DNA from: Bradyrhizobium sp. AZCC 1719
Lineage (GTDB): Bacteria; Pseudomonadota; Alphaproteobacteria; Rhizobiales; Xanthobacteraceae
Length of the DNA: 64,000 bases
NCBI RefSeq assembly: GCF_036924525.1
Contig: NZ_JAZHRU010000001.1
Location: 496,001-560,000 of the forward strand
Reading direction: 5' to 3'
Under the pieces are notes generated by a model. It was not told the origin of the DNA. It made no database searches and was given only the letters and a program-made list of their open reading frames with translations. Of this stretch, positions 1-7,520 are shown in pieces. How positions within the stretch are numbered: position 1 is the first letter of the stretch; each line of letters begins with the position of its first letter. The position numbers were made by a program, and so were the translations under genes.

Positions 1-381
1 TTCCAATGTGAGCCTGGCTGCATAGGGCAGAAATTCAGCCAGCCGGGCATGGGAGGAGCCAAACCGGCTCTTTGTATCCGAGGCCAGAAACGACCCCAAA
101 GCTTGCGCCACCAGTTCCGGGATTGTGATCATCTGAGCACCGCGTCATTTGTGCGACGTTGGCGCCGGCATGATAGCACATTGCCGTTCTTTCCGGTGGC
201 AAATGTCTGCTCTCGCCACCAGCAGACGTGACCCACCCGAGGCACATGACCAGGCAACGATTGCCGGAGCGTCCGCGCAATCGCCGAGGCTGTAAATTAG
301 TTCTATCCAATAACGATGTTAGCCGTGACGTAAAATGAAGGCGTAAGCTGATCCCCTTGGTGGCTGTTGGGGAGACGCGTC
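1..381. other. Left-edge stretch with no supported gene
   Basis: I see no convincing gene here. Two overlapping short open frames on opposite strands (about 49-231 plus and 35-310 minus) have no recognisable domain and no clear ribosome binding site, so neither is called. The last 80 bases are somewhat AT-richer and probably hold the promoter of the small gene that starts at 382. Confidence 0.5.
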
Positions 382-594
382 ATGACCGACCTTGAAGCCA
401 AATTGGAGCGGTTCGAGACTCTCGCTGCCGAATGCGATTTGATCGGCAAGTTGACGTCGGATGGGGCGAAGCGCGAGCTATACCTGCGCCTCGGCTTGCA
501 TTACCGCGAACTGGCCGACGACATCCGGGCGGTGATCGCAACCAAGACGCCGCTTAGCCGACCGGACAGGAGCGGCAGCACTATCCTGGCCTAG
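382..594 (+). CDS. Small conserved-looking helical protein of unknown function
   Basis: A 70-residue protein I do not recognise by name. It is charged and strongly helical in character: residues 1-55 alternate acidic, basic and leucine/alanine positions, and the last 15 residues are polar and probably loose. It has no signal peptide or membrane segment, so it is probably cytoplasmic. I chose the ATG at 382 over an in-frame TTG at 367 because GGGGAG lies a good distance upstream. Similar short proteins are common in Bradyrhizobium genomes (from memory). It stands alone, with repeats downstream. Confidence 0.65.
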   Translation: MTDLEAKLERFETLAAECDLIGKLTSDGAKRELYLRLGLHYRELADDIRAVIATKTPLSRPDRSGSTILA

Positions 595-636
595 CGCTAA
601 TCTTACCGTGTCATAAGCCCTCAATGGTGACGAGCG

Positions 637-676
637 CCAACGGGTCCGCGCGCAGCGCGGCCGGATGACAGGCTCC
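637..676. repeat. Palindromic intergenic repeat, variant of the 39-bp module
   Basis: It starts CCAACGGGTC and ends GATGACAGGCTCC, like the copies at 2458-2496 (inverted) and 63842-63880. The middle differs, but it still forms a hairpin of CCGCGC with GCGCGG. Outer sequence is kept while the centre stays able to pair. Confidence 0.7.
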
Positions 677-831
677 GCGCGTGTTCGCTGCGTCGTCGCA
701 CCGCGGCAGTGAACCTTTTGGAAACCACCGCGTCACATACTGTAGGTTGCTTTTTGCTGATTGATCCCCCGCCCTTCCCTTCACAATGGACTGGGCCGCA
801 GAGCCGGATCGAACCCAGACGGGGTGGACGA

Positions 832-1281
832 ATGACCGAGGAATCTCATCGTCAGCGCGTACTGGATTTCCTCAACATCCTGTATTCCGGCGACGTCGAA
901 GGCGCACTGGCGCGCTGCACCGACGACATCGAATCGCTTGCCAACGCCCCGATCGACATCCTGCCGCATATGGGCCATCGCCGCGGCAAGGCCGAAATGC
1001 GCGAGATGTGGAACGCCGTCCGCGCCCGCTATTCCGAACTGCGCTGCGAGGTGCCGATCCTGGTCGTCGAGGGCGACAAGGCGGCCGCGTTCATCCGCGT
1101 GTTCTTCCGCAAGAGCATTAACCAGCGCATGGTGCAGTTCGACATCGCCGGCTTCTACACGCTACGCGACGGCAAGATCAGCCAGATCAGGGAAATCATC
1201 GACACCTTCGATCTGGTCCAGCAACTGCTCGAACGCGACGTCGCCGCGATCCTGACCGGTAGAAGGCCGGAGCCGATTTAG
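832..1281 (+). CDS. NTF2-like/SnoaL-like protein, copy 1
   Basis: A 149-residue protein of the NTF2-like superfamily (SnoaL type). These small cone-shaped folds serve as ketosteroid-isomerase-like enzymes or ligand-binding proteins, so the substrate is unknown. Typical features are the early helix with RVLDFLNILYSGD, the mid-protein segment HRRGKAEM, and the C-terminal strand-helix IDTFDLVQQ. The start is the ATG at 832, preceded by GGGTGG; an upstream in-frame TTG/ATG extension to 709 lacks typical family sequence. A paralogue lies at 1941-2375 and shares RRGKA and DTFDLV. No signal peptide, so cytoplasmic. Function is not inferable beyond the fold. Confidence 0.85.
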   Translation: MTEESHRQRVLDFLNILYSGDVEGALARCTDDIESLANAPIDILPHMGHRRGKAEMREMWNAVRARYSELRCEVPILVVEGDKAAAFIRVFFRKSINQRMVQFDIAGFYTLRDGKISQIREIIDTFDLVQQLLERDVAAILTGRRPEPI

Positions 1282-1296
1282 CGTTTGCCCAACGGC

Positions 1297-1417
1297 GTCA
1301 TTCCGGATGGTCCGTTAGGACCAGACCTCAGATGCGCAATTGCGCATCGGGGAATCTCGAGATTCTCAGGTGCGCAATTACGCACCTGAGTTCGCACTTC
1401 GGGCGCCCCGGAATGAC
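1297..1417. repeat. Palindromic repeat, GTCATTCCGG family, copy 1
   Basis: The ends are inverted (GTCATTCCGG and CCGGAATGAC). Inside are nested short palindromes: GATGCGCAATTGCGCATC and a second arm pair, GGTGCGCAATTACGCACC. The same outer ends and the internal GAATCTCGAGAT occur at 23139-23231. It begins 16 bases after the stop of the upstream gene. Confidence 0.8.
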
Positions 1418-1501
1418 AGCACCACCTATTCCCTCCCCGCCATGAACCTGATCGCGCCGGCCGCGACACACTACGAGGCTGTTTGCGGACCAGAAGATCA
1501 T

Positions 1502-1768
1502 ATGAAGATCGCGTTGCTGGCTTTGCTTGGTTTGGCGTTGGGGGCGTTGGGAGGCGCAGCACTGGGCATCGGGCTGGGTCTCGCCTGGGTGGAAATCTTC
1601 AAAACCACGAGTTTTGAAGGTTATGGCAGCGTGCTGGTGTTCTTCACCTTCATGCCGATGGGGGCCGCTATCGGCGGTATCGGCTGTGCCCTGCTGTTCG
1701 GCATCATCGCCATTCGCGACGCCGAGATCGCCATCGAGCGCGAGCCGGTGCGCCGCCACGACCGATAA
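1502..1768 (+). CDS. Small two-helix membrane protein of unknown function
   Basis: An 88-residue protein with two hydrophobic segments. The first, at about residues 3-30, is glycine/alanine rich (LGLALGALGGAALGIGLGLA). The second, at about 42-68, contains FFTFMPMGAAIGGIGCALLFG. A short charged C-terminus rich in Arg and Glu follows. The pattern predicts an inner-membrane hairpin. I do not recognise a family. The ATG at 1502 is chosen because it begins directly at the first hydrophobic segment; the in-frame upstream extension runs through the 1297-1417 repeat and is unlikely. It sits between two NTF2-like paralogues, which could be chance. Confidence 0.65.
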   Translation: MKIALLALLGLALGALGGAALGIGLGLAWVEIFKTTSFEGYGSVLVFFTFMPMGAAIGGIGCALLFGIIAIRDAEIAIEREPVRRHDR

Positions 1769-1940
1769 CGCGGCCAGAACAGTCGCATTTGTGCATTGCA
1801 AAAACGACAATTGTGTTCTGGCGAAACTGCTCTATTTCTGGCTGCAACGGTGAAGTTCGGCATTTCGGCCCGGCGTCGATGAAGACACCTGATTGGGCGC
1901 GATTGCCGTTTTGAAATCCAGTTTTTAGGACCAAATCAAA

Positions 1941-2375
1941 ATGACAGAGCATAGTCTCTGGCGTTTTTCGCGCGCGTTGCATCGTGCGATCAATGAACGC
2001 CAGCCCGCCGATCTCGAAGCCCTGCTCGACGAAGAGGTCGACTGGGCGATCTATGGACCGATCGATATGTATCCGTTCTTCGGCCAGCGCCGCGGCAAGG
2101 CGGCCGTGATGGAGGTGATCAGGCAGATCGCGGACAATTTCCGCGTCCACCGCTTCGACCGCGAATCGATCATGCTGGGAGTGGATACGGCCGCCTCGAT
2201 GATGCGCTATTCGCTGACCGCGCTGGATTCGGACAAGCCGATCAGCCTGCGCATCGCCCATTTCGCCCAGTTCAGGGCCGGCCGCCTGACCAATCTGCGC
2301 GTGCTGGTCGACACCTTCGATCTGGTCGAGCAGACCGTGGGCTACCCGATTCACCTGCCGCGGATGGCGGTGTAG
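1941..2375 (+). CDS. NTF2-like/SnoaL-like protein, copy 2
   Basis: A 144-residue paralogue of the protein at 832-1281. Shared landmarks are the N-terminal helix FSRALHRAINERQ, the segment FGQRRGKAAVMEV, and the C-terminal VDTFDLVEQ. The family is a cone-shaped alpha+beta fold used by small isomerases and by binding proteins, so no reaction can be assigned. The start at 1941 has TTTTAGGA upstream at normal spacing. It has its own upstream gap of about 170 bases and is followed by a composite repeat at 2388, so it is probably a single-gene transcript. Confidence 0.85.
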   Translation: MTEHSLWRFSRALHRAINERQPADLEALLDEEVDWAIYGPIDMYPFFGQRRGKAAVMEVIRQIADNFRVHRFDRESIMLGVDTAASMMRYSLTALDSDKPISLRIAHFAQFRAGRLTNLRVLVDTFDLVEQTVGYPIHLPRMAV

Positions 2376-2387
2376 CTCACAGATGCC

Positions 2388-2507
2388 GTCATTGCGAGGA
2401 GCGCAAGCGACGAAGCAATCCATGCTTCGGCGTGCGCAGAGAGATGGATTGCTTCGCGGAGCCTGTCATCGGGCGCGCATTCGCGCGACCCGTTGGCTCG
2501 CAATGAC
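2388..2507. repeat. Composite palindromic repeat (GTCATTGCGAG outer arms)
   Basis: The outer arms GTCATTGCGAG (2388-2398) and CTCGCAATGAC (2497-2507) are perfect inverts. Nested inside are GCAATCCAT with ATGGATTGC, and a 39-bp module at 2458-2496 that is the exact reverse complement of 63842-63880. The outer arms alone recur as a minimal hairpin at 17019-17051. It starts 12 bases after a stop codon. Confidence 0.85.
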
Positions 2508-2576
2508 AAGAACCCGGTCATAATTTCGCACTAAGACAAACGCATTCTTGGCGCGACTGGGAATGCGGGCGGGGCA

Positions 2577-3491
2577 ATGATTCCGAAAATGCGATTTGGC
2601 TGGGCGCGGCTGCCAATGCTGGTGGCCGGCGTAAGTTTGGCTTCGATATTGGCTGTGGCGGCGCAAACGCCGCCGACCGACGACGAGCCGGAGATGCAAG
2701 AGGCTGAACAAGCCGAGGCGGCTTCCAGCGTCAACGATGCCGACATCATGAAGGACATCGACGTCGAAAAGCTCGACTGGAGCCAACTCAACGTCGATGC
2801 ATCGACCCTGAGCTTTCAGGCGCCGAAGGGAGGCAATTCGTCGAAAGGCGCTGCCAGCGCGGATGCCTCATGGTCCGCCAATGAAAGACCGAACGGCACC
2901 TCCGCGGTATCGGTCAAGCAATCCATCTCGCCGTTCTGGGATGCGCGGATCGGCGCCGACATGACGGTCGCGCGGCAAGGCACGGTGACGACGTCCGAAC
3001 TGCTTTCGGAAAAACTTGCCAATGGCGGCAGCCTGCCGCAATCGTCCGGTACCGCGTGGGCTGCGATTACGGCCCCAGGCGTTGGCTCGATTTGGGACAC
3101 GACCGCGGTCGAGGCCCGGGTCGATCCCGGATCCGAGCAGAGCAAGCTCGGCACATCCTTGAGCAAATCGCTGCCGATCAGCGAGCAGTATTCGCTGACC
3201 CTGAAGAACGACTACAACCTGATCCAGCAGGGTATCGTGCCGGTGCCCGGCATCGTCGGCCATCCGGTCAGCAGCTACGAGACCGACCAGTCGGCAAGGC
3301 TCAGCATTGCCGACACCGGCACCAGCTTGATCGCCGGCCAGACGCTATCGACATCCGACGACAAGTGGCTGCGCAAGGTCGGCGCCGAGCAGAAGCTGTT
3401 CGACGGCGTCACCATCTCCGGCTCGATCGGCGAAACGCCCTCGGGTGCCGCCAACAAGAGCCTCAGCGCGGGCTTCAGGCGTAGCTGGTGA
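2577..3491 (+). CDS. Exported, outer-membrane-like protein of unknown function
   Basis: A 304-residue protein. Residues 12-30 are a hydrophobic signal segment ending near AVAAQ. Residues 31-75 are acidic and low in complexity (many Glu, Asp, Ala). The rest is rich in Ser, Thr and Gly with alternating hydrophobic positions, as in beta strands, and the chain ends in tryptophan (GFRRSW). A terminal aromatic residue is typical of outer-membrane barrel strands recognised by BamA, so an outer-membrane location is inferred. I do not recognise a named family. The start at 2577 follows GCGGGGCA, and the next in-frame Met is at residue 5. Confidence 0.7.
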   Translation: MIPKMRFGWARLPMLVAGVSLASILAVAAQTPPTDDEPEMQEAEQAEAASSVNDADIMKDIDVEKLDWSQLNVDASTLSFQAPKGGNSSKGAASADASWSANERPNGTSAVSVKQSISPFWDARIGADMTVARQGTVTTSELLSEKLANGGSLPQSSGTAWAAITAPGVGSIWDTTAVEARVDPGSEQSKLGTSLSKSLPISEQYSLTLKNDYNLIQQGIVPVPGIVGHPVSSYETDQSARLSIADTGTSLIAGQTLSTSDDKWLRKVGAEQKLFDGVTISGSIGETPSGAANKSLSAGFRRSW

Positions 3492-3674
3492 GAGCCGAAA
3501 TCGTCCCAATTTGACGCGTTTTCCGATCTCGAGGGTACTGCCCCAGAGAATGAACCATCATTGCCGCAGATTGGCCAAGATGCGGACAAAATCGGCAGGA
3601 CAGATGGGGCCGCTCCACTTCGTCGTGCGGGGGACTGTCCGCGCTCGCCTGAAAGCGAAACAGAGGAATAGCCG

Positions 3675-4091
3675 ATGAACGCCACCATTCGTTCCGAACA
3701 AGTTGATTCCAACCCGGAAGTCGACAACGATCTCGCCGCCGTATCCGAAGTCGAGGCCGGCATCCGCGATTTCGTTCGCAACGATATCGCTTATCTGCGT
3801 CGGCCCGCGGTGGCCCCGGACGCCATGCCGATCGACGCCAATGCCGAAGCGACCGTCAACAACGTCAATTCGCTGATCCAGCGCGTCGCCGGCACGTCGC
3901 TGGCGGAAATCGAGAAGCTGATTTCCGAACTCGAAAGCCTCCGCGACTTGCTCCATGCCGAAGGCCAGCGCGTCCAGCGCGAGATCTCGGGCTATGCGCA
4001 GCTCAGCCAGGCGGCGATGAAGTCGACGCGCATGATTGCCGACAACGTCACGCAGTGGAAGCGCGCTGCCGACGGCCTGCGCAACGCCTAA
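3675..4091 (+). CDS. Conserved-looking hypothetical helical protein
   Basis: A 138-residue soluble protein with no signal peptide. Residues 55-138 are predicted helix with regular hydrophobic spacing (LAEIEKLISELESLRDLL, then MIADNVTQWKRAADGL). Such a pattern suggests coiled-coil or helical-bundle association. The N-terminal 50 residues are acidic and less structured. The start at 3675 has AGAGGAA at good spacing. A clear terminator follows at 4118, so the gene ends a transcript. I cannot name the family or a role. Confidence 0.75.
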   Translation: MNATIRSEQVDSNPEVDNDLAAVSEVEAGIRDFVRNDIAYLRRPAVAPDAMPIDANAEATVNNVNSLIQRVAGTSLAEIEKLISELESLRDLLHAEGQRVQREISGYAQLSQAAMKSTRMIADNVTQWKRAADGLRNA

Positions 4092-4117
4092 TCCGATCGT
4101 TGCAAAAATCTAACACT

Positions 4118-4150
4118 CCGCCGCGTTCCGTAACTGAGCGCGGCGGTTTT
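4118..4150 (+). terminator. Rho-independent terminator
   Basis: A perfect 8-bp stem, CCGCCGCG (4118-4125) pairing with CGCGGCGG (4139-4146), is followed directly by TTTTGTTT. It lies 27 bases after the stop of the gene ending at 4091. Confidence 0.85.
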
Positions 4151-4249
4151 GTTTGGCTGTGTTCGATCTGAACTCTATAAGCACGGTCGCGTCCAACGAC
4201 GGATGTCGTCACTTGGCGGCAGGCACCTTTTTGGGGACACACACCGGCG

Positions 4250-4387
4250 ATGCAAAACGTTCAGCCAGACAACATGAATTCAATGCCGTTGCGGCAATCG
4301 TCGCATAGCATGGGCACGCTCGTGATCCGCTTCGTCGGACTGCTGACGCTTGCGGTCGTGGCAATGACGTTGATCTGGAGCCGCTGA
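4250..4387 (+). CDS. Tiny single-span membrane protein (45 aa)
   Basis: A 45-residue open frame from ATG at 4250 to TGA at 4387. The first 20 residues are polar (MQNVQPDNMNSMPLRQSSHS). Residues 22-43 form one hydrophobic helix (LVIRFVGLLTLAVVAMTLIW) with a terminal Ser-Arg. This is the layout of a small inner-membrane protein. GGGGAC lies upstream but rather far from the ATG, so the start is less certain; ATG codons at residues 9, 12 and 21 are alternatives. It runs tail to tail with another tiny membrane protein (4430-4573), 42 bases away. I do not recognise a family. Confidence 0.5.
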   Translation: MQNVQPDNMNSMPLRQSSHSMGTLVIRFVGLLTLAVVAMTLIWSR

Positions 4388-4429
4388 ATCTTTTTTGAGA
4401 TTCGGCGTCTATGCTTGCCCGATCCGCAA

Positions 4430-4573
4430 CTACTGGCGGACGAACGCGGTGTCCTCGATCGTGTAAACGCCGTCGGCATAGGATTTCACCACCATCGTGG
4501 CGGTGAGCATCACCGCCATCGTGACGGTTGCGAAGACAAAGCCGACGAATTTCAGGCCGCTGCGATCTGCCAT
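4430..4573 (-). CDS. Tiny single-span membrane protein (47 aa)
   Basis: A 47-residue protein with one hydrophobic helix at about residues 6-27 (LKFVGFVFATVTMAVMLTAT), followed by an exported-looking polar tail (SYADGVYTIEDTAFVRQ). The ATG at 4573 is chosen because GAGGGG sits 6 bases upstream; the ATG at 4579 directly abuts that site. Upstream in-frame codons to 4675 look non-coding. Near-identical small proteins exist in Bradyrhizobium (from memory). Function is unknown. It faces the 45-residue membrane protein at 4250-4387 tail to tail. Confidence 0.65.
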   Translation of the reverse strand: MADRSGLKFVGFVFATVTMAVMLTATMVVKSYADGVYTIEDTAFVRQ

Positions 4574-4716
4574 TTTCATCCCCTCGGTACTTCCCCTGAG
4601 ACGCATTTGGCAGGCAGAAAGTTCAAAATGCGTTAGCAAAAAAACGGTTTCGTGGAGTCTTGGATTACGAAGCACTAACGAAACAATTGGCTAACCATGT
4701 TGCCCCGAAGGGACAT

Positions 4717-4794
4717 GTAGCCCGGATGAGCGCAGCGATATCCGGGATTCACACGGGCATCGGTCCCGGATGTCGCTACGCTCATCCGGGCTAC
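4717..4794. repeat. Palindromic repeat, GTAGCCCGGATGAGCG family, copy 1
   Basis: GTAGCCCGGATGAGCG at the left and CGCTCATCCGGGCTAC at the right are perfect inverted arms around an internal GGGAT/ATCCC-type centre. A second copy is at 62825-62893. It ends 2 bases before the stop codon of the minus-strand gene at 4797. Confidence 0.9.
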
Positions 4795-4796
4795 GA

Positions 4797-5285
4797 TTAA
4801 GCTCCGGAAATCCCACTCCGTCGCGGCACGAACGCGGTGGCGAGGAACGAGAACACGACTTCGTCGCGCTGGTTGGTGCCGGTATTGCGGGCCTGCAGGA
4901 TGCCCCATTCGGGACGCTTCTCCGAGGTCCGCTTGGTTTCGACCTGGTTGGAAAAGCTGACGGTATCGCCCGCCAACACTGGCCTGACCCAGCGCAATTC
5001 ACGAAAACCCGGCGACGGCCCCCACACCGCGACCTGCTCACCGCGTGCGACGGCCTCGGCCGTCAATCGCTTGCCGTCGGCGACCAAGAGCTTCATGCAC
5101 ACCGCCGCAATATGCCAGCCCGATGCGGCCAGCCCCCCGAACAGGGATTTGCGCCCCTCTTCCTCATCGAGGTGAAAGCGCTGCGGATCGAACTGCGCGG
5201 CAAACCGCTTGATGTCGCCGGCGGTGAAGGTGAACGAGCCAAACTCGCGCTGCGCGCCGATCTCGATGTCCTCGAAGAAACGCAT
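4797..5285 (-). CDS. MaoC-family (R)-hydratase-like protein, downstream partner
   Basis: A 162-residue single hotdog-fold protein of the MaoC dehydratase family, whose members hydrate enoyl-CoA thioesters. The family pattern FAAQFDPQRFHLDEE (about residues 28-42), with the Asp and His of the hydratase motif, and the following FGGLAASGWH are clear. Length is normal for a one-domain member. It starts 2 bases after the stop of a second MaoC gene (5288-5749), with its ribosome site GGAG inside that gene, so the two are co-transcribed. MaoC domains often act as heterodimers or pseudo-double hotdogs, so a paired hydratase acting on CoA esters is plausible but the substrate is unknown. Confidence 0.85.
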   Translation of the reverse strand: MRFFEDIEIGAQREFGSFTFTAGDIKRFAAQFDPQRFHLDEEEGRKSLFGGLAASGWHIAAVCMKLLVADGKRLTAEAVARGEQVAVWGPSPGFRELRWVRPVLAGDTVSFSNQVETKRTSEKRPEWGILQARNTGTNQRDEVVFSFLATAFVPRRSGISGA

Positions 5286-5287
5286 CG

Positions 5288-5749
5288 CTACTCCGCTCCT
5301 GCTTCAAGGCGGCGGCGCACAATCATCGGGGACTCCATCTCGCACAGTACGACCCCGGCCGCGTTGCGGATCGTACTCTTGAGGGTCACGATGCCGGTCT
5401 CGGGCCGGCTTTTCGAAATCCTGGCCTCCGCGACGCTGACATCCAGCGTCAGGTCATCGCCCGGGCGCAGCGGCGACAGCCAGCGCATTTCGTTGACACC
5501 GGGCGAGCCGAGCGAGGCGGTGCGGCCGATAAACCCGTCGAACAGCATCCGCATCACGAGCGAGCTGAGATGCCAGCCCGAACCGGACAGCCCCTTCAGC
5601 ATCGACGCGTTGGCGGCGGCTTCGTCCAGATGCATCGGTTGCGGGTCGAATTCGGCGGCGAACGCCAAAATCTCCTCGCGCGTGACGTGGCGCGGTCCGA
5701 ACGTGCCGAAATGGCCGGGCGTGAAGTCTTCGAAGGTCAGCGTTGTCAT
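5288..5749 (-). CDS. MaoC-family (R)-hydratase-like protein, upstream partner
   Basis: A 153-residue hotdog-fold MaoC protein. Visible landmarks are ILAFAAEFDPQPMHLDE (about residues 27-43, catalytic Asp and His region) and LKGLSGSGWHLSSLVMRML. It shares overall layout with the gene at 4797-5285, which follows 2 bases later. The two probably arose by duplication and form a heteromer that hydrates enoyl-CoA compounds. No CoA-ligase or dehydrogenase is adjacent to fix the pathway. The ATG at 5749 begins directly at the family N-terminus. Confidence 0.85.
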   Translation of the reverse strand: MTTLTFEDFTPGHFGTFGPRHVTREEILAFAAEFDPQPMHLDEAAANASMLKGLSGSGWHLSSLVMRMLFDGFIGRTASLGSPGVNEMRWLSPLRPGDDLTLDVSVAEARISKSRPETGIVTLKSTIRNAAGVVLCEMESPMIVRRRLEAGAE

Positions 5750-5954
5750 CAGTTGACGATTTGGATTGAGGATTGCGGCGGGGAAGCCCGATTGTGGCCG
5801 TTATTTGCAGCAATCTCAACCCGCCCACCCGCATGGCTCGTTCGCCACGGGCGAGTACCGCTGCCGGCGCTCGCCCTGACTTGCCCGAAGCAGTTTTCGG
5901 AGCTAGCCCTGTGCCGTCTGGGACCAGGTTTCTTGACCCGCCGGAGAACCATCG

Positions 5955-6248
5955 ATGTTCGATTTTCAGGATCTATTTCAGTGGGACCGCTTCATAACGC
6001 CCACGATTATCAAGACTTTCTACTGGCTGGTCATCGGCTTGATCGTGCTGTTCGGCCTATCCGGAATTTTTTCGGCGCTTGCCGCGATGGCGGTCAGCCC
6101 GTTCGGCGGATTCATCCTGCTATTGTCCTCGATCGCCGGCGTCGTGGTCGGCGTGGTGTTTTCGCGCATCGCCGCGGAATTCATCCTGATCGTCTTCCGC
6201 ATCAACGAGCATCTCGGCGCGATCAGAGATCAGGGCGGGATGCGGTGA
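5955..6248 (+). CDS. DUF4282-type small membrane protein
   Basis: A 97-residue protein beginning MFDFQDLFQWDRFITP, a start typical of DUF4282 proteins as I recall them. There are two membrane spans, at about residues 19-45 and 50-82 (FILLLSSIAGVVVGVVFSRI), with a charged C-terminus containing FRINEHL. The inner-membrane location is predicted; the role is unknown for the whole family. A good GGAGAA site precedes the ATG at 5955. A palindromic repeat follows 14 bases after the stop, between this gene and convergent ychF. Confidence 0.8.
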   Translation: MFDFQDLFQWDRFITPTIIKTFYWLVIGLIVLFGLSGIFSALAAMAVSPFGGFILLLSSIAGVVVGVVFSRIAAEFILIVFRINEHLGAIRDQGGMR

Positions 6249-6261
6249 TTACGCGGGAATC

Positions 6262-6377
6262 GTAGAGTGGGCAAAGCCAACGGTCGCGCGAACGCGCGCC
6301 CGTTGGCGTGCCCACCATTTCGTTCGCGCCGGCGGAATGATGGTGGGCACGGCGCGATGCGCCTTTGCCCACCCTAC
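6262..6377. repeat. Palindromic repeat, GTAGGGTGGGCAAAG family, copy 1 (hybrid centre)
   Basis: The left arm GTAGAGTGGGCAAAG and the right arm CTTTGCCCACCCTAC are near-perfect inverts. The inner GTGCCCACCAT and ATGGTGGGCAC pair as in the other copies. This copy also contains a hairpin AACGGTCGCGCGAACGCG that resembles the 39-bp module of another family, so it looks like a nested or hybrid element. It lies between convergent genes. Confidence 0.9.
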
Positions 6378-6383
6378 CAATTC

Positions 6384-7481
6384 TCACGTATTAAACCTGA
6401 AATGCATCACGTCGCCGTCGGCGACGACATATTCCTTGCCTTCCAGCCTGAGCTTGCCGGCATCGCGGGCGCCGGCTTCGCCGTTCAGCGCGACGTAATC
6501 GGCATAGGCGATGGTCTCGGCCCGGATAAAGCCCTTTTCGAAATCGGTATGGATGACGCCGGCCGCCGCCGGCGCCTTGGTGCCGCGGTGGATGGTCCAG
6601 GCGCGGGCTTCCTTCGGGCCGACGGTGAAATAGGTGATGAGGTCGAGCAACTGGTAGCCGGCGCGGATCAGGCGGTCGAGGCCGGCCTCTTCCAGGCCGA
6701 GCGTCTCGAGAAACTCGGCGCGCTCCTCGCGTGACAGGGTCGCAATCTCGGATTCGATCTTGGCCGAGATCACCACCGCGACCGCGCCTTCCTTCTTGGC
6801 GTGCTCGAACACCTGTTTTGAGAAGCTGTTGCCGTCCTTGGCCGAACCTTCCTCGACGTTGCAGACATAGAGCACCGGCTTGGAGGTCAAGAGGCCAAGC
6901 ATGCCGAAGGCGCGCTCTTCCTCCGGCTTGCGCTCCAGAAACCGCGCCGGCTTGCCCTCGCGCAGCAGCACCAGGGCGCGGTTAGCGAGGTCGAGCGCCT
7001 CCTTGGCGTCCTTGTCGTTGCCCTTGGCCTTTTTCGCCAGATTGTCGACCCGCTTCTCCAGGCTGTCGAGGTCGGCGAGCATCAGTTCGGTCTCGATGGT
7101 CTCGATGTCGGCCAATGGCGCGATCTTGCCTTCGACATGGGTGATGTCGGAATCTTCGAAACACCGCACCACATGCGCGACCGCGTCGACCTCGCGGATG
7201 GTGGCGAGGAACTGGTTGCCGAGGCCTTCGCCCTTCGAAGCGCCGCGGACGAGCCCTGCGATATCGACGAAGGTCAGCCGCGTCGGGATGATCTGCGCCG
7301 AGCCTGCGATCGCCGACAGCTTGTCGAGCCTGGGGTCAGGCACGGCGACTTCGCCGACATTCGGCTCGATGGTGCAGAACGGATAATTCGCCGCCTGCGC
7401 CGCTGCCGTCTCGGTCAGCGCGTTGAACAGCGTCGACTTGCCGACATTGGGCAGGCCAACGATACCGCATTTGAATCCCAT
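6384..7481 (-). CDS. ychF: Redox-regulated ATPase YchF (Obg-like GTPase family)
   Basis: A 365-residue YchF/OLA1 protein, the normal length. The P-loop GLPNVGKST is at residues 9-17, the G3 region FVDIAGLV follows, and the C-terminal TGS domain ends in the usual [15 protein letters not shown]. YchF binds ribosomes, prefers ATP over GTP and influences translation and oxidative-stress responses (family knowledge). It is last in a minus-strand operon rplY-pth-ychF, 39 bases after pth. AGGACA lies before the ATG at 7481. The conserved linkage to peptidyl-tRNA hydrolase fits a translation role. Confidence 0.97.
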   Translation of the reverse strand: MGFKCGIVGLPNVGKSTLFNALTETAAAQAANYPFCTIEPNVGEVAVPDPRLDKLSAIAGSAQIIPTRLTFVDIAGLVRGASKGEGLGNQFLATIREVDAVAHVVRCFEDSDITHVEGKIAPLADIETIETELMLADLDSLEKRVDNLAKKAKGNDKDAKEALDLANRALVLLREGKPARFLERKPEEERAFGMLGLLTSKPVLYVCNVEEGSAKDGNSFSKQVFEHAKKEGAVAVVISAKIESEIATLSREERAEFLETLGLEEAGLDRLIRAGYQLLDLITYFTVGPKEARAWTIHRGTKAPAAAGVIHTDFEKGFIRAETIAYADYVALNGEAGARDAGKLRLEGKEYVVADGDVMHFRFNT

Positions 7482-7520
7482 AACTTGTCCTGAAGTTCGT
7501 TGCTGACGGTCGACGACGCG

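Noticed and set aside
35..310. Minus-strand 91-codon frame at the left edge
   Set aside because: No family resemblance, no ribosome site and overlaps a frame on the other strand; not enough support.
4385..4402. Bidirectional terminator between the two tiny membrane genes
   Set aside because: GAATCT and AGATTC pair, but the T-run is in the loop and no T-run follows on either strand.
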